DNA of 64,000 nucleotides from DAIOEK01 sp963721445 (GCA_963721445.1 CAVRIZ010000005.1:744001-808000); one strand, 5' to 3'; shown: positions 54,775 through 63,856, counted from the first letter of the stretch. Notes: generated from the sequence alone by a model not told the origin. Translations and numbers: made by a program.

Positions 54775-55953
54775 TTAGATGACCCCTAGTTTTTTCCCAA
54801 CATAGCCGAAGATATTGAGAACTTCATTAAGCTGCTCTTCGGTGTGAGTGGCCATATAACTAGTTCGAAGAAGCTGATTACCTGGTTGAACCGCGGGTGA
54901 GATGACGGGGTTTACAAAGACGCCAGCGTCAAACAGGGTTTTCCACATTAAAAATGTGAGATCATTATCCCCAATGATTATCGGCACAACCGGAGTAACC
55001 GAATTACCAATATTAAATCCCATCTCACGAAAACCTTTTCGCATCATCTCAGCGTTTCGCAGAACCCGCTCCGGCCGATCAGGTTCGTCTCGCATCACAT
55101 GCAAGGCAGCTAATGCAGCTGCAGCCGCGGCTGGCGTAATGCTCGCGGAAAAGATGAGAGACCGGGCATGGTGTTTGATATACGCGATCACGTCATCGTC
55201 TCCGGCAATAAAACCGCCTAACGATGCAAATGACTTGCTAAATGTTGACATGATCAGGTCAACCTGGTCCGTAACCCCAAAATGCGCGGAGGTACCATGT
55301 CCGTGTCCCATAACACCCATTCCGTGAGCATCATCGACCATTAATCGGGCTCCATATTTTTTTGCTATCGGTAACATTTCTGGAAGCGGTGCCAGATCAC
55401 CTTCCATACTGAATAGTCCATCCACCACTATCAATTTGCCCGCATTTTCCGGGATCATCTGTAGAGTACGGTCGAGATGAGCCATGTCATTATGAATATA
55501 TCTCTCCAATTTCCCATAGGCTAAACGGGCACCATCCACAATGCTGGCATGGTCTTCTTTATCCAAAATAATATAATCGCCTCGATTTACCAGCGCGCTG
55601 ATTGTCCCCAGGTTGACTTGCATACCGGTTGAAAAACAGAGAGCAGCTTCTTTTCCAACCCAATCTGCCAATTCATGCTCCAACTGTTCATGCAATTCCA
55701 GGGTTCCATTTAGGAAGCGGGAACCAGTACACGATGTACCATATCTCTTAATGGCTTCAATTGCGGCTTCCTTCACTTTGGGATGAGTTGTCAAACCCAG
55801 GTAGTTGTTCGATCCGCACATAATAAGTTTATGGCCGTGAAAAGACGCTTCAGTCCCTTCGTTTTCAGTCAATGGGATAAAAAAAGGATAGATGCCGGTT
55901 GCCTTTGCATTTTTTACATCTTGATAGTCATAACAGCGTTGAAAGATATCCAT
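54775..55953 (-). CDS. Predicted serine palmitoyltransferase (alpha-oxoamine synthase family)
   Basis: 392 residues, PLP enzyme joining an amino acid to an acyl-CoA. The opening YPFFIPLTENEGTEASFHGH, then SNNYLGLTTHPKVKEAAIEAI and SCTGSRFLNGTLELHEQLE, closely resemble serine palmitoyltransferases of Bacteroidota. DDAHGMGVMGHGHGT provides the PLP-contact Asp and His. STFSKSFASLGGFIAG contains the Schiff-base Lys (~237); SPTs read FSKS, whereas AONS and KBL enzymes commonly read LGKA or SKTLGKA. Glycine C-acetyltransferase or BioF activity cannot be excluded by sequence alone. It is 24 nt downstream of a KDSR-like reductase, which favours SPT: serine plus palmitoyl-CoA to 3-ketodihydrosphingosine. 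Confidence 0.8.
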   Translation of the reverse strand: MDIFQRCYDYQDVKNAKATGIYPFFIPLTENEGTEASFHGHKLIMCGSNNYLGLTTHPKVKEAAIEAIKRYGTSCTGSRFLNGTLELHEQLEHELADWVGKEAALCFSTGMQVNLGTISALVNRGDYIILDKEDHASIVDGARLAYGKLERYIHNDMAHLDRTLQMIPENAGKLIVVDGLFSMEGDLAPLPEMLPIAKKYGARLMVDDAHGMGVMGHGHGTSAHFGVTDQVDLIMSTFSKSFASLGGFIAGDDDVIAYIKHHARSLIFSASITPAAAAAALAALHVMRDEPDRPERVLRNAEMMRKGFREMGFNIGNSVTPVVPIIIGDNDLTFLMWKTLFDAGVFVNPVISPAVQPGNQLLRTSYMATHTEEQLNEVLNIFGYVGKKLGVI

Positions 55954-55977
55954 GTTTACACCTCAAAAGAATAATTG

Positions 55978-56811
55978 CTATCGCCTGCGTTTGATAATGG
56001 TTCGGATTGCGTTGTTTATCATAAAATCCATGACCGGATACGCCAGATCTCCAAGCAGGGAACTCAAGGTATATAAGAACCAACTATTAAATCCGGGCAG
56101 AATGGTATATCGATTTCTCTGCACATCTTTCCAGATGATCTGCGCAACTTCATCTGCTTTCATAACACCGGCCGTGTCAGATAGTTCGCGGGTGATCGAT
56201 GGTTTTAAGTCTTTCTCAAATTCCAATTGAGGTGTCTGTGTATCAGGAGGAAAGACTACCGAGACTTTAATTCCGCGTAAGCGGTATTCGGCACGGATGA
56301 CATCCGAAAATCCACGAATGGCGTATTTGCTTGCGCCATACGCGCTATAACCGTAGGTACCGATGATCCCAGCCATCGATGAGATATTGACAATATAGCC
56401 ACTGCCCCGTTTGAGCATTCCATTAATAAAGGCGCGGGTGACAAATGCTGTTCCAAGATAATTCACATCGATCAAGGAGCGGATCGTATCATATGAGAGT
56501 GTGTGAAATTTGCCTGGGTAGGTGATCCCCGCTGAATTGATCAAATAATCGGGTGCCCCATACTCCCTCTCGAAATCTTCCAATTTAGGTAATAGGCTTA
56601 CCAGGTCAGAAACATCTGCCTGAATCGGTAGTATCCGTTGAGAAGAATCAATCACTCGGGCTAATAATTCTTTCGTGGCAAGATCCAGGAATTCCTTCCT
56701 CCTGGCAAGGATCGCAACATTCGCACCTTCTGATATGAAAATTCTGGCCAGAGCCAGACCTATTCCACTCGATCCCCCTGTGATGAACATCCATTTACCA
56801 GAGATATCCAC
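55978..56811 (-). CDS. SDR-family predicted 3-ketodihydrosphingosine reductase (KDSR-like)
   Basis: About 277 residues. The Rossmann motif is FITGGSSGIGLALA, followed by NSAG, catalytic Ser in NISSMAG and YGASKYAIRG (Tyr and Lys). VVFPPDTQTPQLEFEKDLKP closely matches the YPPDTDTPG segment typical of eukaryotic KDSR/TSC10. A hydrophobic C-terminus (FLYTLSSLLGDLAYPVMDFMI) resembles the membrane anchor of those enzymes. It should reduce 3-ketodihydrosphingosine to dihydrosphingosine with NADPH. GTG 56811 is chosen because GGAG stands 5 nt upstream and a TGGTACAAT -10 lies further up; an ATG at 56859 would place that -10 inside the gene. Confidence 0.8.
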   Translation of the reverse strand: MDISGKWMFITGGSSGIGLALARIFISEGANVAILARRKEFLDLATKELLARVIDSSQRILPIQADVSDLVSLLPKLEDFEREYGAPDYLINSAGITYPGKFHTLSYDTIRSLIDVNYLGTAFVTRAFINGMLKRGSGYIVNISSMAGIIGTYGYSAYGASKYAIRGFSDVIRAEYRLRGIKVSVVFPPDTQTPQLEFEKDLKPSITRELSDTAGVMKADEVAQIIWKDVQRNRYTILPGFNSWFLYTLSSLLGDLAYPVMDFMINNAIRTIIKRRR

Positions 56812-56842
56812 GGTAACTCCAATGTTGATGGGCTGATATGAA

Positions 56843-56851
56843 ATTGTACCA
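56843..56851 (-). promoter_or_regulatory. Extended -10 promoter of the KDSR-SPT pair
   Basis: TGGTACAAT on the minus strand, ~31 nt before the GTG at 56811, giving a short leader with GGAG. Confidence 0.42.
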
Positions 56852-56871
56852 AACTTCATGAAGGAATATTG

Positions 56872-56893
56872 TGGGGCGGTAAAAACCGCCCCA
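56872..56893 (-). terminator. Hairpin after the cytochrome operon
   Basis: TGGGGCGGT (56872-56880) pairs perfectly with ACCGCCCCA (56885-56893), but no T-run follows on the minus strand, so a weak or Rho-assisted terminator. Confidence 0.4.
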
Positions 56894-56901
56894 GATCAGG
56901 A

Positions 56902-58125
56902 TCATTTTTCGACGGCACCGCTCTCAATCCATTGCTGGAGGAGCGTGAGTTCTTCGGGAGTAAATTGTCCAGGGTGACCACCTGCTATTTGACTGGAATA
57001 GATCCGCGAACCAGACAAGTCCCCGGGAATGATCCCCGCACCAGCATTGCCACCTTTGAGAACGGAAGCATAATCGGCGACCGATAATCCACCCGAAGAG
57101 CCATGGCACATCGCACATTTTGCCTGGAACATGGGGGCAATCTGATCTACCCAGGTAACCGAGGGTAGTACGGGTACAACCGCTTCTGTTGGCGTTGTAG
57201 CAACCGGTACAGCCTGGGTAGGCGCGGGAGTTGAGGTAGGTGCTTCCGTTGGGACTGGGGTTGGTTCTTTGGTTGGTAAAGCAGTCGGCGCAATGGTAGA
57301 GATTATCGGAACCCGTTCCGCGGGTGGAAGCGTAGTTATCGAAGTGGTTTCGGCGGTCACAAAATAATACACCCCGACCAACATCGCAACGGACAAAATC
57401 GTGGCGATCGGGAAGAAGATCATTTTTCGTTTTCGTAATTCTTTTGGATCGATCTGCTTTTCTTCTGCCAGATCAATGGTTTCCAATTCCACTGGATGTT
57501 CTTCTTCCATTTGGTGCTGGGTCATCTTTCCATTGATCATGCTTTTATTGAACATCTTAAAATGGACATGATAGGTATGCCAGATCAAGATGGCGAGAAC
57601 CGCCAGGATAGCCTCTGCTCCATGAGCGGTTTTGGCAGCCGGGATGAATACTCCGGGTAGGATTCGAGAGGTGATGATCGGATTCCAGAGCATGAATCCG
57701 GTCAGCGCCATAATCACACCGCCCCAGATCATCGCCCAATATTCCAGTTTCTCGTCGAAGGTGTAACGCCCCATTTTCGGACGGGATTTCGAGAGACCAA
57801 GATTGTATCCCAATGCCTGGATACCATCTCTGGCATCCTTAATCCCAGGCAGCATACTCATCTCAGCTTTTTGGACGAATACTTTGTATCCAAGGATGAT
57901 CAGATGGTAGATGGTTTCCACTAGGAACACCACAGCAGCAACCCGATGGATGACCCGTACGCTTGTGATGCCACCCATCACCTGAATTAACCAGAGCGAA
58001 ATATCCACTCCAATAAACTTTTGGATCAACCCGGTGATTCCCAGTAAGGTAAACGATAGAAACAACAACAAATGTTCAATGCGTTGGGCGACGTTAAAAC
58101 GAGTGTAAGTTTTCTGAGCACTCAT
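56902..58125 (-). CDS. Cytochrome b-type membrane subunit with C-terminal cytochrome c domain
   Basis: 407 residues. The N-terminal four-helix cytochrome b domain (~10-205; FNVAQRIEHLLLFLSFTLLGITGLIQ, RVIHRVAAVVFLVETIYHLI, HGAEAILAVLAILIWHTYHVHF) resembles formate dehydrogenase gamma/NarI-like subunits, with His pairs able to hold two b haems. A fifth helix (~235-258) and a Thr/Pro linker lead to a monohaem cytochrome c domain with CAMCH (~345) and a distal Met candidate. It overlaps the upstream multihaem cytochrome gene by four bases (ATGA). Together they would pass electrons between menaquinone and periplasmic acceptors or donors. Confidence 0.85.
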   Translation of the reverse strand: MSAQKTYTRFNVAQRIEHLLLFLSFTLLGITGLIQKFIGVDISLWLIQVMGGITSVRVIHRVAAVVFLVETIYHLIILGYKVFVQKAEMSMLPGIKDARDGIQALGYNLGLSKSRPKMGRYTFDEKLEYWAMIWGGVIMALTGFMLWNPIITSRILPGVFIPAAKTAHGAEAILAVLAILIWHTYHVHFKMFNKSMINGKMTQHQMEEEHPVELETIDLAEEKQIDPKELRKRKMIFFPIATILSVAMLVGVYYFVTAETTSITTLPPAERVPIISTIAPTALPTKEPTPVPTEAPTSTPAPTQAVPVATTPTEAVVPVLPSVTWVDQIAPMFQAKCAMCHGSSGGLSVADYASVLKGGNAGAGIIPGDLSGSRIYSSQIAGGHPGQFTPEELTLLQQWIESGAVEK

Positions 58126-59294
58126 GATACTTTCGCTCCTTTACGCTTGTCCATTCGCCTTCGAATAATATCCGATATGACATATAAGATCATTCCTCCA
58201 ATTACTGTCGGTATCAAAATTTTATAGAAGAGTCCGACGTAAAACACGAGGGGAGCCTTGGTTGGGCTTGGAATATAATGGCTCATCCAGGATGCGGAAA
58301 AATTGTCGCCAGCATCCGGATGGCATTTTTGGCAGGTCTTTATTAAATTCGCTTGAATTTGGATTCCTTTTACAGGATCATCGGTCCTGGCAATATTATG
58401 GACACCATGACAATCCACGCAGACCGGTGTATTCGTTTCCTGGTCTGGAGCAGTTTTGTCGAAGATGGTCACGGTCGTACCGTGGAAATCGGAGACATAG
58501 GTATCCATTACCGCAGTTGACAGCCCATATTTGGTCATCATTTTTGGATCGGTATGGCATTTCGCGCATTCCTGCGGAGACCGCAGTCTGAAAGCATTAT
58601 CTACTTTCTGAATATCATGGACCTGGTGACAATCCGTGCAGGTCGGTGAATCTGTATTTCCATCGATTAGTAACCCAGCCCCGTGTACGGAATCAGAGTA
58701 TTCTTTAAAGATCTCGTTATGGCATTTCGCGCATGTCAAGGGTATATTCACCCTTTCTTCTTCCAACCGAACACTCGTGTCTTTGTCTTTTAATCTGGTC
58801 TGGGTGTGTGGATTATGGCAATCTGTGCAGACTGGCGCGTTGGGATTTCCGGTGTCCAGGGCTTGCTTATGGATACTGTCATTCAGCATCGTGGATTCTT
58901 CGGTATGACACTGCGTGCATACCTGTGAACCTGACTTCATATAATCTGGATACGATGCTGCATCCACTTTTGGGTGTGGGAATTCAGTGATACCGGTATG
59001 GCACGCTGTACAAGACATCCCATTCGCACCATGGACCGAACCGCCAAATTGTGCCGGGTCAACCGTGATGCTGACATCTGTCCCGCCAATGTTTGAAATC
59101 AAACCGGCTTTGCCGTGGCAACCAAGGCAATCAGCGTTGGTCAATTGGGTCAGAGTGCCTGCACGATTTCTTCCGGACACTTCAGCATTGACTACCGAGG
59201 TAGGTCTTGTTCCCATAAGCAGAAGACTGGTAAGAATCAGACCACTCCCAAGCAGCAACCCGAAGCGCAAGAAATGAAGATATTTTCGCGTCAT
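58122..59294 (-). CDS. Multihaem cytochrome c with nine CXXCH motifs and C-terminal membrane anchor
   Basis: 390 residues. The signal or anchor helix (~10-30) precedes nine haem-binding motifs: CLGCH, CTACH, CTQCH, CTDCH, CAKCH, CTDCH, CAKCH, CVDCH and CQKCH. These lie at residues ~55 to ~335, mixed with extra His residues as sixth ligands (for example SVHGAN, SIHKQA, DSVHGAG, DFHGTT). A transmembrane helix at ~350-375 anchors it. It belongs to the large group of NapC/OmcA-unlike electron-carrying cytochromes; the terminal acceptor is unknown. GGAGAATTG precedes the ATG. It is translationally coupled to the cytochrome b gene. Confidence 0.92.
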   Translation of the reverse strand: MTRKYLHFLRFGLLLGSGLILTSLLLMGTRPTSVVNAEVSGRNRAGTLTQLTNADCLGCHGKAGLISNIGGTDVSITVDPAQFGGSVHGANGMSCTACHTGITEFPHPKVDAASYPDYMKSGSQVCTQCHTEESTMLNDSIHKQALDTGNPNAPVCTDCHNPHTQTRLKDKDTSVRLEEERVNIPLTCAKCHNEIFKEYSDSVHGAGLLIDGNTDSPTCTDCHQVHDIQKVDNAFRLRSPQECAKCHTDPKMMTKYGLSTAVMDTYVSDFHGTTVTIFDKTAPDQETNTPVCVDCHGVHNIARTDDPVKGIQIQANLIKTCQKCHPDAGDNFSASWMSHYIPSPTKAPLVFYVGLFYKILIPTVIGGMILYVISDIIRRRMDKRKGAKVS

Positions 59295-59507
59295 GGATCA
59301 ATTCTCCGAGATTGGATATTTCTAATACTGGTAAAGATTAATGCTGGATTAATTATACTGGAAATATGTCTCAGTTTACCCAAATAATCAGATTAGAATC
59401 TGTAATATGACAAAATTAGGAAGTACCTCACCAAGTCTATAATTGAGATTGAATACCTTTGAAATAGGAAGAGTACAATACTACTATCTCGAACTTCGGA
59501 GGAATTT

Positions 59508-60245
59508 ATGACAACATTTGCTGGTATTCGTTTTATGCATGATTCTGAACAGGAGTATATGGAACAAACTGCTGAGGAGAAAGGTCTACCTCAACCAGCG
59601 CTTGAACTACCTCAGGAACCATCCATTCGAATCATTGACCTTCCGCGAGTCCATGAGATCCAGCTTCCATCAGTAAGCCTCTGGGATGTGATCGAGACCA
59701 GAAAAACTCTCCGAAGATACCAACCGACACCGCTTTCACTTCAGGAACTGTCGCTACTTTTGTGGACCACCCAGGGCGTCAAAGATGTAACCGACCGCCC
59801 GGTCACTATGAGAACCGTCCCTTCGGGTGGCGCACGCCATCCATTCGAAACATACTTGGTCGTCTCTACTGTTGAAGGTCTGGAACCGGGATTATACCGT
59901 TACCTGGCGATCGAGCATAAGCTAGCATTTCTTCAATCGGATGGTGAGTTCCCTTCAAAAATAAGCGAAGCTTGTAAGAATCAGCATCATGTACGGGATT
60001 GTGCCGTATCGTTCTGGTGGAAAGCGGTACCAGAGAGAATGACCTGGCGATACAGCACCCGCGGATATCGGTATCTACTGATGGACGCGGGACATGCCTG
60101 TCAGAATCTATACCTGGCAGCGGAAGGGATCGGTTGTGGAGTATGTGCCATCGGTTCGTTCTCAGATCAGGGAATCAACCAGCTCTTTCAAATTGATGGC
60201 AAGGATCAGTTCATCGTTTATGGCGCCACAGTAGGAAAAAGATGA
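59508..60245 (+). CDS. SagB/ThcOx-type nitroreductase-like dehydrogenase
   Basis: 245 residues. VIETRKTLRRYQPTPLSLQELSLLLWTTQGVKDV and TVPSGGARHPFETYLVV are the FMN-binding nitroreductase-fold segments typical of SagB-type oxidoreductases; GYRYLLMDAGHACQNLYLAAEGIGCGVCAIGSFSD is the C-terminal dimer and FMN region. SagB proteins in toxin operons oxidise azolines to azoles, but no precursor peptide or cyclodehydratase is nearby, so it may be a stand-alone oxidoreductase. GGAGG precedes the ATG; its stop overlaps the next start (ATGA). Confidence 0.88.
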   Translation: MTTFAGIRFMHDSEQEYMEQTAEEKGLPQPALELPQEPSIRIIDLPRVHEIQLPSVSLWDVIETRKTLRRYQPTPLSLQELSLLLWTTQGVKDVTDRPVTMRTVPSGGARHPFETYLVVSTVEGLEPGLYRYLAIEHKLAFLQSDGEFPSKISEACKNQHHVRDCAVSFWWKAVPERMTWRYSTRGYRYLLMDAGHACQNLYLAAEGIGCGVCAIGSFSDQGINQLFQIDGKDQFIVYGATVGKR

Positions 60246-61366
60246 CAAATAGCATTCAGATACTTATTGAACATTTGCAACAAAATTCACCTGTAGTTCT
60301 GGCGACCATTCTTACCCGGAACGGTTCGACACCCAGAACCGCCGGTGCAAAGATGCTCATATTTCCGGACGGGTCGATCGAAGGCACAATCGGCGGTGGA
60401 TTAATGGAAGCCCAATCCATCGAGTTGGGGTTGCAACTTCATTATGATCATCTGGCAATGGTCACAGAATTTCGGATGACCGGGAAGGATGCCGCATCGA
60501 GCGATATGATCTGCGGTGGTAACCAGGAAGTGTTGCTAGAATACCTGGATCCGCAAGATCAATCCTTAATTCCTGCGTTTGAAGCGATGAGTACATCCAT
60601 GAAAGAGCGGAAAAACGCCTGGTGGATCACCCTCCTTCCCCAGCCCGGGGTAAAGATTGCGCGACTACCACACACTCTCATCACCGCCAACGGACAATCC
60701 TTCCGGTGTGGTGAGTGGGCCGATCCGAATGATCTTACTACTGAGACGGGCTTAACCGATACAGTAAAATCTAGCTTTCCTACATTCAAGATCGGTCAAA
60801 ACCAAATCGATCTATCCGAAATCCGTGAGGCGAGACTTATTACTCAAGGTGAGGTCCGTTATTCCATCGATCCGGTGAGTAATTATGGGACGGTCTACAT
60901 TTTTGGTTGTGGACATGTCTCTCAAAAACTGGCCGCCCTTACGGTACCGGTTGGATTCCGCACGGTCGTTCTGGATGATCGGCGGGAATATGCCAGCCAG
61001 GAGCGTTTCCCTGGAGCTGATAAGGTCATTGTTCTCGATTCGTTTGCCCATAGTCTCAATCAGATCACGCTCGATCCGCAGAGTTATATCGTCATTGTCA
61101 CCCGCGGACATCTGGATGATCAGGTGGTCCTGGAACAAGCGTTGCATTCCAATGCTGTCTATATCGGTATGATCGGCAGCAAGCGTAAATGCGAGACGAT
61201 CTACCGAGCCCTTGTATCCGAAGGTTTTTCTCGAGTGGATTTGCAAAAAGTTCATGCGCCAATCGGTTTGCCTATTGATGCCGAATCACCAGAAGAGATC
61301 GCCGTCAGCATTACCGCCGAGCTGATCCAGGCAAGGGCGAAATTGCTAAAAACTGGATTGACTTAA
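60242..61366 (+). CDS. XdhC/CoxI family protein (molybdoenzyme maturation)
   Basis: 374 residues. VVLATILTRNGSTPRTAGAKMLIFPDGSIEGTIGGGLME is the XdhC_CoxI N-terminal domain; YGTVYIFGCGHVSQKLAALTVPVGFRTVVLDDR starts the Rossmann-like domain with its GxGHV motif. XdhC binds molybdenum cofactor and inserts its sulfurated form into xanthine dehydrogenase-type enzymes; no such enzyme is in the window. It overlaps the SagB-like gene by four bases, so the two are made together. Confidence 0.92.
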   Translation: MTNSIQILIEHLQQNSPVVLATILTRNGSTPRTAGAKMLIFPDGSIEGTIGGGLMEAQSIELGLQLHYDHLAMVTEFRMTGKDAASSDMICGGNQEVLLEYLDPQDQSLIPAFEAMSTSMKERKNAWWITLLPQPGVKIARLPHTLITANGQSFRCGEWADPNDLTTETGLTDTVKSSFPTFKIGQNQIDLSEIREARLITQGEVRYSIDPVSNYGTVYIFGCGHVSQKLAALTVPVGFRTVVLDDRREYASQERFPGADKVIVLDSFAHSLNQITLDPQSYIVIVTRGHLDDQVVLEQALHSNAVYIGMIGSKRKCETIYRALVSEGFSRVDLQKVHAPIGLPIDAESPEEIAVSITAELIQARAKLLKTGLT

Positions 61367-61887
61367 TACCCGGAGGTTTGCTGGTACGATCTACGACACT
61401 GCATAAAGTCCTCCCAAATATTGGGAGGCACCAATCCGCGGATTTGCTTATAAACTAGGGAAATCCTGACTGCTTGTTCTTGGATAAGATCAGGTGGAAT
61501 TGCCATTATAAGGTCCTCATCAAAGATCTCCAACCATTCACTGGCACCTCCCAGGCGCGGAGGGGAATGGGTGAGCCATTCTGTATCATGGAGAGCTAGA
61601 ACTATATGTAACAATTGATCCAAATCTCGATCATTCGGTGTGAACGACGATTCCCAGGATGGAGTTGCTCCACCGGGATAGTCCGGCCAGAATTTGATCG
61701 ACCCGCCTGACGGGAGCAGTTGGATTTCGATCTCGTAGTGATCCGGTGGGGGAACAGTTGCCTCCGCCCAGTGGTAGACGATCTTTGGATTGGCTATTTC
61801 CATCATTTCTCTGAATTTCTTACCTTTAATTCCTGGATTCAGGAAGCCTTCATTATTGTGGGTTTCCCATTCATTCGAAAGATACAC
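61363..61887 (-). CDS. Hypothetical protein
   Basis: 174 residues from a GTG at 61887. No signal peptide or transmembrane segment. The sequence is acidic and Trp/Pro-rich (IVYHWAEATVPPPDHYEIEIQLLPSGGSIKFWPDYPGG), with a helical C-terminus (IPPDLIQEQAVRISLVYKQIRGLVPPNIWEDF). I recognise no family. It overlaps the upstream hydrolase end by 17 nt and has a poor ribosome binding site; a start at an internal ATG near 61806 is possible. It is convergent with XdhC. Confidence 0.65.
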   Translation of the reverse strand: MYLSNEWETHNNEGFLNPGIKGKKFREMMEIANPKIVYHWAEATVPPPDHYEIEIQLLPSGGSIKFWPDYPGGATPSWESSFTPNDRDLDQLLHIVLALHDTEWLTHSPPRLGGASEWLEIFDEDLIMAIPPDLIQEQAVRISLVYKQIRGLVPPNIWEDFMQCRRSYQQTSGY

Positions 61888-62633
61888 CTAAGGGTAAATC
61901 CTTATCCTCAATCCATAAACGAGTCACTTCACAGAACAAATCCGGTAATTGCATATTCCAGACATGGGTTCCGCCGTGGATGACCAACCGTTTGGAATGC
62001 GGAATTCCTTTCTCCAATTGTTTTGCCATGGATTTCGCGATTCCGGTTTCGCGCGATCCAACACAAATCAAAGTTGGCGATTTTGTCATGGATGGCATCG
62101 CAATTTCTCCGTAACATTGCATAACAGTAGAAAAAGATTTCACCGAGAACGATTCAAAATCGGCTGACATCGAAGGCAAGTATTTAGGCGGAATACCAAA
62201 CTGTTTTGCCACCATTTCAGCTAATTGTTTCGGTGATAGCATCTTCATGACCGGTTCATTCAAGCGCTGCAAATTGATCAACCAGCGGTTCAGGCGTGTG
62301 GATGTGCCACTCAGGAGAACATGGTCAACCAACTCCGGGTAATGGAACATCAATCGCCTGGGCAACAACACCACCGAAAGACAAACCTATCAAATGGGCT
62401 TTTCCGCCTGGCGCCAATTTATGGATAAGCTCAGCCAGTCTGTCCAGCGTATCTGGCATGGAAAAGGGGATTTCGGCACTGCGGGCATGACCCGGCAGGT
62501 CAGGAACAATGCAATAATATTCATTCAGTCTATCGATTTGCGGCTGCCACATCCTGCCGCTCAGGGGTGAGCCGTGCAAGAATACTATAGCCGGATTTGC
62601 GGGGTTACCAAATTCCTGGCAATACATTTCCAT
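61871..62633 (-). CDS. Alpha/beta hydrolase (single-base frameshift)
   Basis: Begins MEMYCQEFGNPANPAIVFLHGSPLSGRMWQ with the oxyanion HGSPL motif, then YCIVPDLPGHARS and GLSFGGVVAQA, the nucleophile elbow GxSxG (Ser of LSF). The frame breaks at 62354 by one extra base. The second frame continues LMFHYPELVDHVLLSGTSTRL and contains catalytic Asp/His candidates (SRETGIAKSMAKQL, and HGGTHVWNM with the His). Without the extra base it has 253 residues. Substrate unknown. GAGGTAAGG precedes the ATG at 62633. Confidence 0.82.
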
Positions 62634-62700
62634 AGCCTTACCTCATTCGATTATGACTTCATTTAGAATTAGTCGGTCGATGTCTACTTTACGAATGGCC

Positions 62701-63041
62701 TTACGGGTGCTTGATTCTTCGGATATCACCTTGTAATGGGATTGAAATCTCCACAAGCCCGGCAAACTGCTCGTCTTTGAACCACGGCGCATGGATCACG
62801 AGTTCCTGCGAACCATCCTGCTCTTCTGTCATATAGACGCTAGTTTTCTGTCCTCCAACAGCTTCCTGACCTGCGCGCCGAAGTCGGGACCGTGGCAGTC
62901 GAACATGCTGGAGCCGATGAGGTTCTTTCCACCAGATGATGCGAAGTAATCCGCAATCTTTTTATTCATCACCAGGATTTTCCCCTCGGTATCGCAAACC
63001 GAGATCATCCCGGGTAATCCATCGATCCAATCGTTATCCAT
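62701..63041 (-). CDS. Single-PAS-domain protein (single-base frameshift)
   Basis: Starts MDNDWIDGLPGMISVCDTEGKILVMNKKIADYFASSGG, a PAS fold with GKILVMN (PAS core), and continues SMFDCHGPDFGAQVRKLLED. There the frame ends in a spurious tail, while another frame carries on as GQKTSVYMTEEQDGSQELVIHAPWFKDEQFAGLVEISIPL. One base is missing near 62848-62856; restoring it gives ~113 residues. The start follows GGAGTG. Possibly a small redox or ligand sensor (Cys in MFDCHGPD); no output domain is present. Confidence 0.7.
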
Positions 63042-63258
63042 CTTCACTCCATTCTGTGTATTTTGTCTAATTATAGAGTGACTTGTTATAAGAGACGTCA
63101 TAAACAAAAGAAGGTCCTATGAAAGCCAGAGAGGTTAAGCATTTACATCGAATTTACTTTACTAAGAGATGTAGGATATTCGATGGCAGGATATTTTCTG
63201 TTTCGTTGGTTTGAGACACAGGCAAGGAAACGCGGAACACTTGAAACTGTATAACTTC

Positions 63259-63837
63259 CTATTTTTGCAATGCACTTTCAAGCCGCAGGATCTGCGCTTC
63301 CAATCCCTGGATTCGGGTAAGCAATTCCTGATGCCGTTTTGTTTCCAGGTCGAACTCTTTTGAAATAAAGGAAATACCGCCATCAGGTTCCATAATCGCC
63401 TCATCCACCTGATCGAGGGATTCGATTCCGGCTTTATGAGCTGCGACTAAAAGCTCATTAAGATCGATTGCTTCCTTTTTAAGGACAGCATTTTGAACCA
63501 CACCTTTTTCGATCAGACGGGTTTCCTTTCCTTCCATTAAATTCTCCGCATTCTTATTCCGGTGGATCGCTCTAACGACGAGCCAGTTAACCAGGAGTAA
63601 GGTCGCCCCACCGATCAACCCACCCAACAGGGAAGTGTCATTCCCGATGATCGCATTTTGCACCGTATTCGATATGGTCAATAACACCACCAGATCAAAC
63701 GGATTTAATTGGGCCAATTCCCGTTTACCGGCTAGTCGCAACCCGATAATTAAGAAGAGGTATACCGCGATTGGTCGGATGATTTTTTCGAGAATGGGGA
63801 TTGATATAACGAAAAGATTATTCCAAATTGATTCCAT
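63259..63837 (-). CDS. DUF421 (YetF-like) membrane protein
   Basis: 192 residues. Three N-terminal helices contain the DUF421 signature GLRLAGKRELAQLNPFDLVVLLTISNTVQNAIIGND, followed by TLLLVNWLVVRAIHRNKNAENLMEGKETRLIEKG and a YetF C-terminal domain (NELLVAAHKAGIESLDQVDEAIMEPDGGISF). The C-terminus ends in a short coiled coil (RHQELLTRIQGLEAQILRLESALQK). B. subtilis members affect membrane and envelope properties; the mechanism is unknown. GGGAGG precedes the ATG. Confidence 0.88.
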   Translation of the reverse strand: MESIWNNLFVISIPILEKIIRPIAVYLFLIIGLRLAGKRELAQLNPFDLVVLLTISNTVQNAIIGNDTSLLGGLIGGATLLLVNWLVVRAIHRNKNAENLMEGKETRLIEKGVVQNAVLKKEAIDLNELLVAAHKAGIESLDQVDEAIMEPDGGISFISKEFDLETKRHQELLTRIQGLEAQILRLESALQK

Positions 63838-63856
63838 GATTTCCTCCCGTGGAGAA

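Noticed and set aside
56812..56859. ATG start 48 nt upstream of the KDSR-like gene
   Set aside because: The extra codons contain the TGGTACAAT promoter element and lack similarity to SDR proteins; the GTG at 56811 has GGAG at 5 nt.
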